A stretch of 64,000 nucleotides of DNA from Rhizobiaceae bacterium (GTDB lineage Bacteria > Pseudomonadota > Alphaproteobacteria > Rhizobiales > Rhizobiaceae), in assembly GCA_025698895.1 (NCBI GenBank), contig JAILWO010000002.1:124001-188000 (forward strand), read 5' to 3'. This document shows positions 61,180 through 64,000 of the stretch, piece after piece. The position numbers were made by a program, and so were the translations under genes. The notes under the pieces were generated by a model that had not been told where the DNA came from, did no database searches, and worked only from the letters and a program-made list of their open reading frames with translations. Numbering within the stretch: position 1 is the first letter of the stretch; the number at the start of each line of letters is the position of its first letter.

Positions 61180-63186
61180 ATGTCGTCCTGCCCCGCCCTT
61201 CACCTCGGCATCGACACTGGCGGCACCTATACCGACGCTGTGTTGTGGTCGGAATCGGCGGGCGTCGTCGCCAAGGCCAAGGCGCTGACCACGCGCCACG
61301 ATCTCGCGATCGGCATAGAGAACGCGGTCGAGGCGGTCATGGCCGGTTCGCGCAGCGCACCGGGCGACATCGCGCTGGTCTCCATGTCGACCACCCTGGC
61401 CACCAACGCGCTGGTGGAGGGGCAGGGCGGGCGCGCCGCTCTTGTCATGATCGGCTTTTCCGAAGGCGATCTGGTCCGCGACCGGCTCGGCGAGGCGCTG
61501 GGCCGGGATCCGGTGGTCTTCTGCGCCGGCGGGCATGACGTCCACGGCAATGGCGCCACGCTCGACCTGACGCCGCTGGAGGACCGCCTCGACGCGCTGG
61601 CTGGCGAGGTGTCGGGCTTCGCCGTCTGCGCCTATTTCGCCGTGCGTAACCCGGCGCATGAGATCGCCGCCGCCGAGATGATCCGGCGGCGGACAGGCCT
61701 TCCCGTCACCGCCAGCCACGAACTCACCTCCAGGCTCGGCGGTCCCCGGCGTGCCTTGACCACGCTGCTCAACGCCCGGCTGATCGCGATGATCGACCGG
61801 CTGGTGGCGGCCGCCGAGGGGTTTCTGATGCGGCGCGGAATCATCGCGCCGCTGATGGTCGTGCGCGGCGACGGCGCGCTGGTTTCGGCCGATTTCGCCC
61901 GCTCCCGGCCGATCGAGACGATCCTGTCGGGACCCGCCGCCAGCCTCGTCGGCGCGCGCCACCTGACAGGCCTCGATGCCGCGATCGTCAGCGACATCGG
62001 CGGCACGACCACCGATGTGGCGGTGCTGGAAGGCGGGCAGCCGCGCCTTGACCCGGAGGGTGCCACGGTCGGAGGCCACCGCACCATGGTGGAGGCGGTC
62101 GCGATCCGAACCTTCGGGCTGGGCGGAGATTCGGAAGTCGCGCTGGAGGAGGGGGCGTTGTCGCCTGCGGTTGTGCTCGGACCGCGTCGGCTCGTGCCGC
62201 TGTCCCTGGCGGCGGTCGCGCATGAAACCGCGATCATTACCGAACTTGATCGCCAGCTTCGCGCGCCCAATGCGGGCCGCCTCGATGGTCGCTTCGCCAT
62301 GCGGACCGGCGTGCCGGACCGGTTGGCGGCGGGACTCGGCGCTCAGGAGGAACGGCTGTTCGCTGGAATCGCGGACGCGCCGTTGCCGCTCGACCGACTG
62401 CTGGGCTCCACGGCGCAGATGGCAACGCTGGCTCGCCTGGTGGCGCGGGGGCTCGTCCACGCGGTCGGCTTCACGCCGTCGGATGCCGCGCATGCGCTCG
62501 GCCTGCAGGCAACCTGGAACGCCGTCGCCGCCCGCCTCGGCGCGGACCTTTTCGCCCGCCGCCGTGACGGGCGTGGCAGGCCGGCCGCTTCGGACGGGGC
62601 GGCGATGTCGCGTCGGGTGCTGGACGCGCTGGCGCGGCGCTCGGCCGAAGTCGTGCTGGAGACAGCCTTCGCCGAGGACGGGATGGACGGCGCCGCGGCG
62701 GTCGCGCACGGGCTGGTGCAGGGCGCGCTCGATGCCAGGGGCGGCATCGCGCGCGTCTCGGTGAAGCTCGACCGGCCGGTGGTCGGTCTCGGGGCGTCGG
62801 CGTCGCTGCACTACCAGGGCTTGTCAGGGCTTGTCGGAACCGAATGCGTCCTTCCCTCAGATGCCGACGTGGCCAACGCGCTCGGCGCGGTGGTCGGCCA
62901 GGTGCGGATCAGTGCCGAAGCCCGCGTCTCCCAGCCGACGGAAGGTCGGTTTCGCCTGTCCTGCGGCACCGTTCAGCGCGATTTCTGCTCCGAGGAGGAG
63001 GCGCTCGTCGAGGCCGATGCCGCGGCGCGCGACGAGGCGCTGCGCCTGGCGGGCATTGCCGGCGCGCTCGACGCCCGCGTCGCGGCCGTGCGCGAAATCG
63101 CGGAAGCCACTGTGGAGGGCAGCCGCAGCTTCATCGAGGCGCGCATCGTCGCCACCGCCTCGGGCCGTCCCCGCATCGCGCGATGA
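61180..63186 (+). CDS. Hydantoinase/oxoprolinase family protein
   Basis: A 668-residue protein of the hydantoinase A/oxoprolinase type. LGIDTGGTYTDAVLWSESAG is the conserved nucleotide-binding start (an N-terminal Hydant_A_N), and IVSDIGGTTTDVAVLEGGQP is the second ATP-binding motif. Related enzymes hydrolyse ATP to open hydantoin, oxoproline or acetone-like substrates. No partner HyuB-like subunit is visible nearby. The substrate is unknown. Confidence 0.88.
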   Translation: MSSCPALHLGIDTGGTYTDAVLWSESAGVVAKAKALTTRHDLAIGIENAVEAVMAGSRSAPGDIALVSMSTTLATNALVEGQGGRAALVMIGFSEGDLVRDRLGEALGRDPVVFCAGGHDVHGNGATLDLTPLEDRLDALAGEVSGFAVCAYFAVRNPAHEIAAAEMIRRRTGLPVTASHELTSRLGGPRRALTTLLNARLIAMIDRLVAAAEGFLMRRGIIAPLMVVRGDGALVSADFARSRPIETILSGPAASLVGARHLTGLDAAIVSDIGGTTTDVAVLEGGQPRLDPEGATVGGHRTMVEAVAIRTFGLGGDSEVALEEGALSPAVVLGPRRLVPLSLAAVAHETAIITELDRQLRAPNAGRLDGRFAMRTGVPDRLAAGLGAQEERLFAGIADAPLPLDRLLGSTAQMATLARLVARGLVHAVGFTPSDAAHALGLQATWNAVAARLGADLFARRRDGRGRPAASDGAAMSRRVLDALARRSAEVVLETAFAEDGMDGAAAVAHGLVQGALDARGGIARVSVKLDRPVVGLGASASLHYQGLSGLVGTECVLPSDADVANALGAVVGQVRISAEARVSQPTEGRFRLSCGTVQRDFCSEEEALVEADAAARDEALRLAGIAGALDARVAAVREIAEATVEGSRSFIEARIVATASGRPRIAR

Positions 63187-63288
63187 GGGAATTATTCACG
63201 CCGGGGAAAAAGTGCTTCGAACCTTTGCCTGATTGACGGTTGCCCTGCCGGCATGCTGTGCGAATTCTGGTCCAAAGGAGGATGTGCC

Positions 63289-64000
63289 ATGACCGACCGC
63301 ATCGAGATCGGCGGAATCAAGATCGATCGGAGCCTGTACGACTTCGTGGTCGACGAGGCCATCCCCGGCACCGGCGTGTCGCCGGTCGACTTCTGGGTGG
63401 GGCTGGCGGCGATCGTCAATCGGATGGCCGCTGAAAACCAGGCGCTGCTGAACCGGCGCGAGTATCTGCAAGAGCAGATCGACGCATGGCACCGCGAGAA
63501 CGGTGCGCCCACCGACATGGCGGCCTACGAGGCCTTCCTGCGCGAGATCGGCTATCTGCTGCCCGAGGGCGAGCCGTTTTCCGTCACGACCGCCAATGTG
63601 GACCCGGAAATCGCCGAGATCGCCGGGCCGCAGCTTGTCGTGCCGATCATGAACGCGCGCTTCGCGCTCAATGCCGCGAACGCGCGATGGGGCTCGCTCT
63701 ATGACGCACTCTACGGCACCGACGCCATTCCCGAAACCGACGGTGCCGAGAAGGGCAAGGGCTACAATCCCAGGCGCGGCGAGAAGGTGATCGCCTGGGC
63801 GCGGGACTTCCTCGACCGCTCGGTGCCGCTCGACGGCGCCTCCTGGAGCGAGGCGACGGGCTTTGCGGTCGAGCACGAGACGCTGGTGGTCTCGCTGGAA
63901 GGCGGCAGGGCGGCGATGCTCGCCGATCCGGCCCAGTTCGCTGGCTGGCTTGGAGGGGCGTCCTCCCCCTCGCGGTTCCTGCTGAAGCGCCATGGCCTGC
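63289..64000 (+). CDS. glcB: Malate synthase G, N-terminal part
   Basis: The frame runs off the window end; 237 residues are visible. [40 protein letters not shown] and [20 protein letters not shown] are the malate-synthase-G start. Malate synthase condenses glyoxylate and acetyl-CoA into malate. AAAGGAGG precedes ATG 63289. Confidence 0.93.
   Translation, partial: MTDRIEIGGIKIDRSLYDFVVDEAIPGTGVSPVDFWVGLAAIVNRMAAENQALLNRREYLQEQIDAWHRENGAPTDMAAYEAFLREIGYLLPEGEPFSVTTANVDPEIAEIAGPQLVVPIMNARFALNAANARWGSLYDALYGTDAIPETDGAEKGKGYNPRRGEKVIAWARDFLDRSVPLDGASWSEATGFAVEHETLVVSLEGGRAAMLADPAQFAGWLGGASSPSRFLLKRHGL

Noticed and set aside
1-64000. CRISPR array
   Set aside because: No series of short regularly spaced repeats is visible, and no cas-like gene is present.

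Overview
The window looks like the chromosome of a GC-rich alphaproteobacterium of the Hyphomicrobiales, probably Phyllobacteriaceae (Mesorhizobium or a neighbour). This is an inference from the gene families (ubiE-ubiB near coaBC, DUF1236 and DUF1127 proteins, a CIO-type cydAB, an EcfG-type promoter, REP-like hairpins) and from gene order. No 16S or other marker is present to prove it.

Region 1 (1-7356) is the end of an integrated genomic island. Its right boundary is a 46-base 3' half of a tRNA-Arg(ACG) gene (7311-7356), the usual footprint of integration into a tRNA. It carries an overlapping AAA ATPase-subtilisin pair, a divergent XRE regulator/ImmA metallopeptidase pair, and a ubiquitin-like operon: a single multiubiquitin-domain protein, a DUF6791-ThiF (E2-like/E1-like) fusion and a Cys-rich DUF6527 protein. 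Two GATTGC-N6-GCAATC operators lie between the regulator and the ubiquitin-like operon. This is the best candidate for a poorly described system here.

Region 2 (7357-16084) is a patchwork of small accessory genes: a GNAT remnant, a membrane protein, a RibD-C reductase, a 45-aa peptide gene coupled to a MocR regulator, a decayed inverted copy of that peptide-MocR segment, DUF1772, SRPBCC, alpha/beta hydrolase, ABM-like, VOC, SDR and EamA genes.

Region 3 (16166-26504) has a membrane GGDEF-EAL protein divergent from a methyltransferase, a CFA-synthase-like enzyme, and a terminal oxidase locus: CtaG-like protein, small membrane protein, fused subunit I/III, and a subunit II that has lost its CuA ligands and so is probably a quinol oxidase. 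DUF2231 and CopD-like membrane proteins adjoin it.

Region 4 (26753-37767) is a catabolic locus: an AraC regulator divergent from two aldehyde dehydrogenases, a complete branched-chain-amino-acid-type ABC transporter and a third aldehyde dehydrogenase. The second ATPase has a very long C-terminal extension.

Region 5 (37788-53064) holds dtd, an IS110 element, a DUF2283/DUF4258 pair, lepA, a large MmeI-like single-chain restriction-modification enzyme, a TetR regulator, a homocysteine methyltransferase-like gene with three small followers, cydAB, a PAP2 phosphatase and an SMR/EamA-like half-transporter.

Region 6 (53114-64000) is core-like: coaBC, a vapBC pair, ubiB, ubiE, adenosine deaminase, upp, a retropepsin-like protease, a DUF1236 protein behind an EcfG-type promoter, a hydantoinase/oxoprolinase and the start of glcB.
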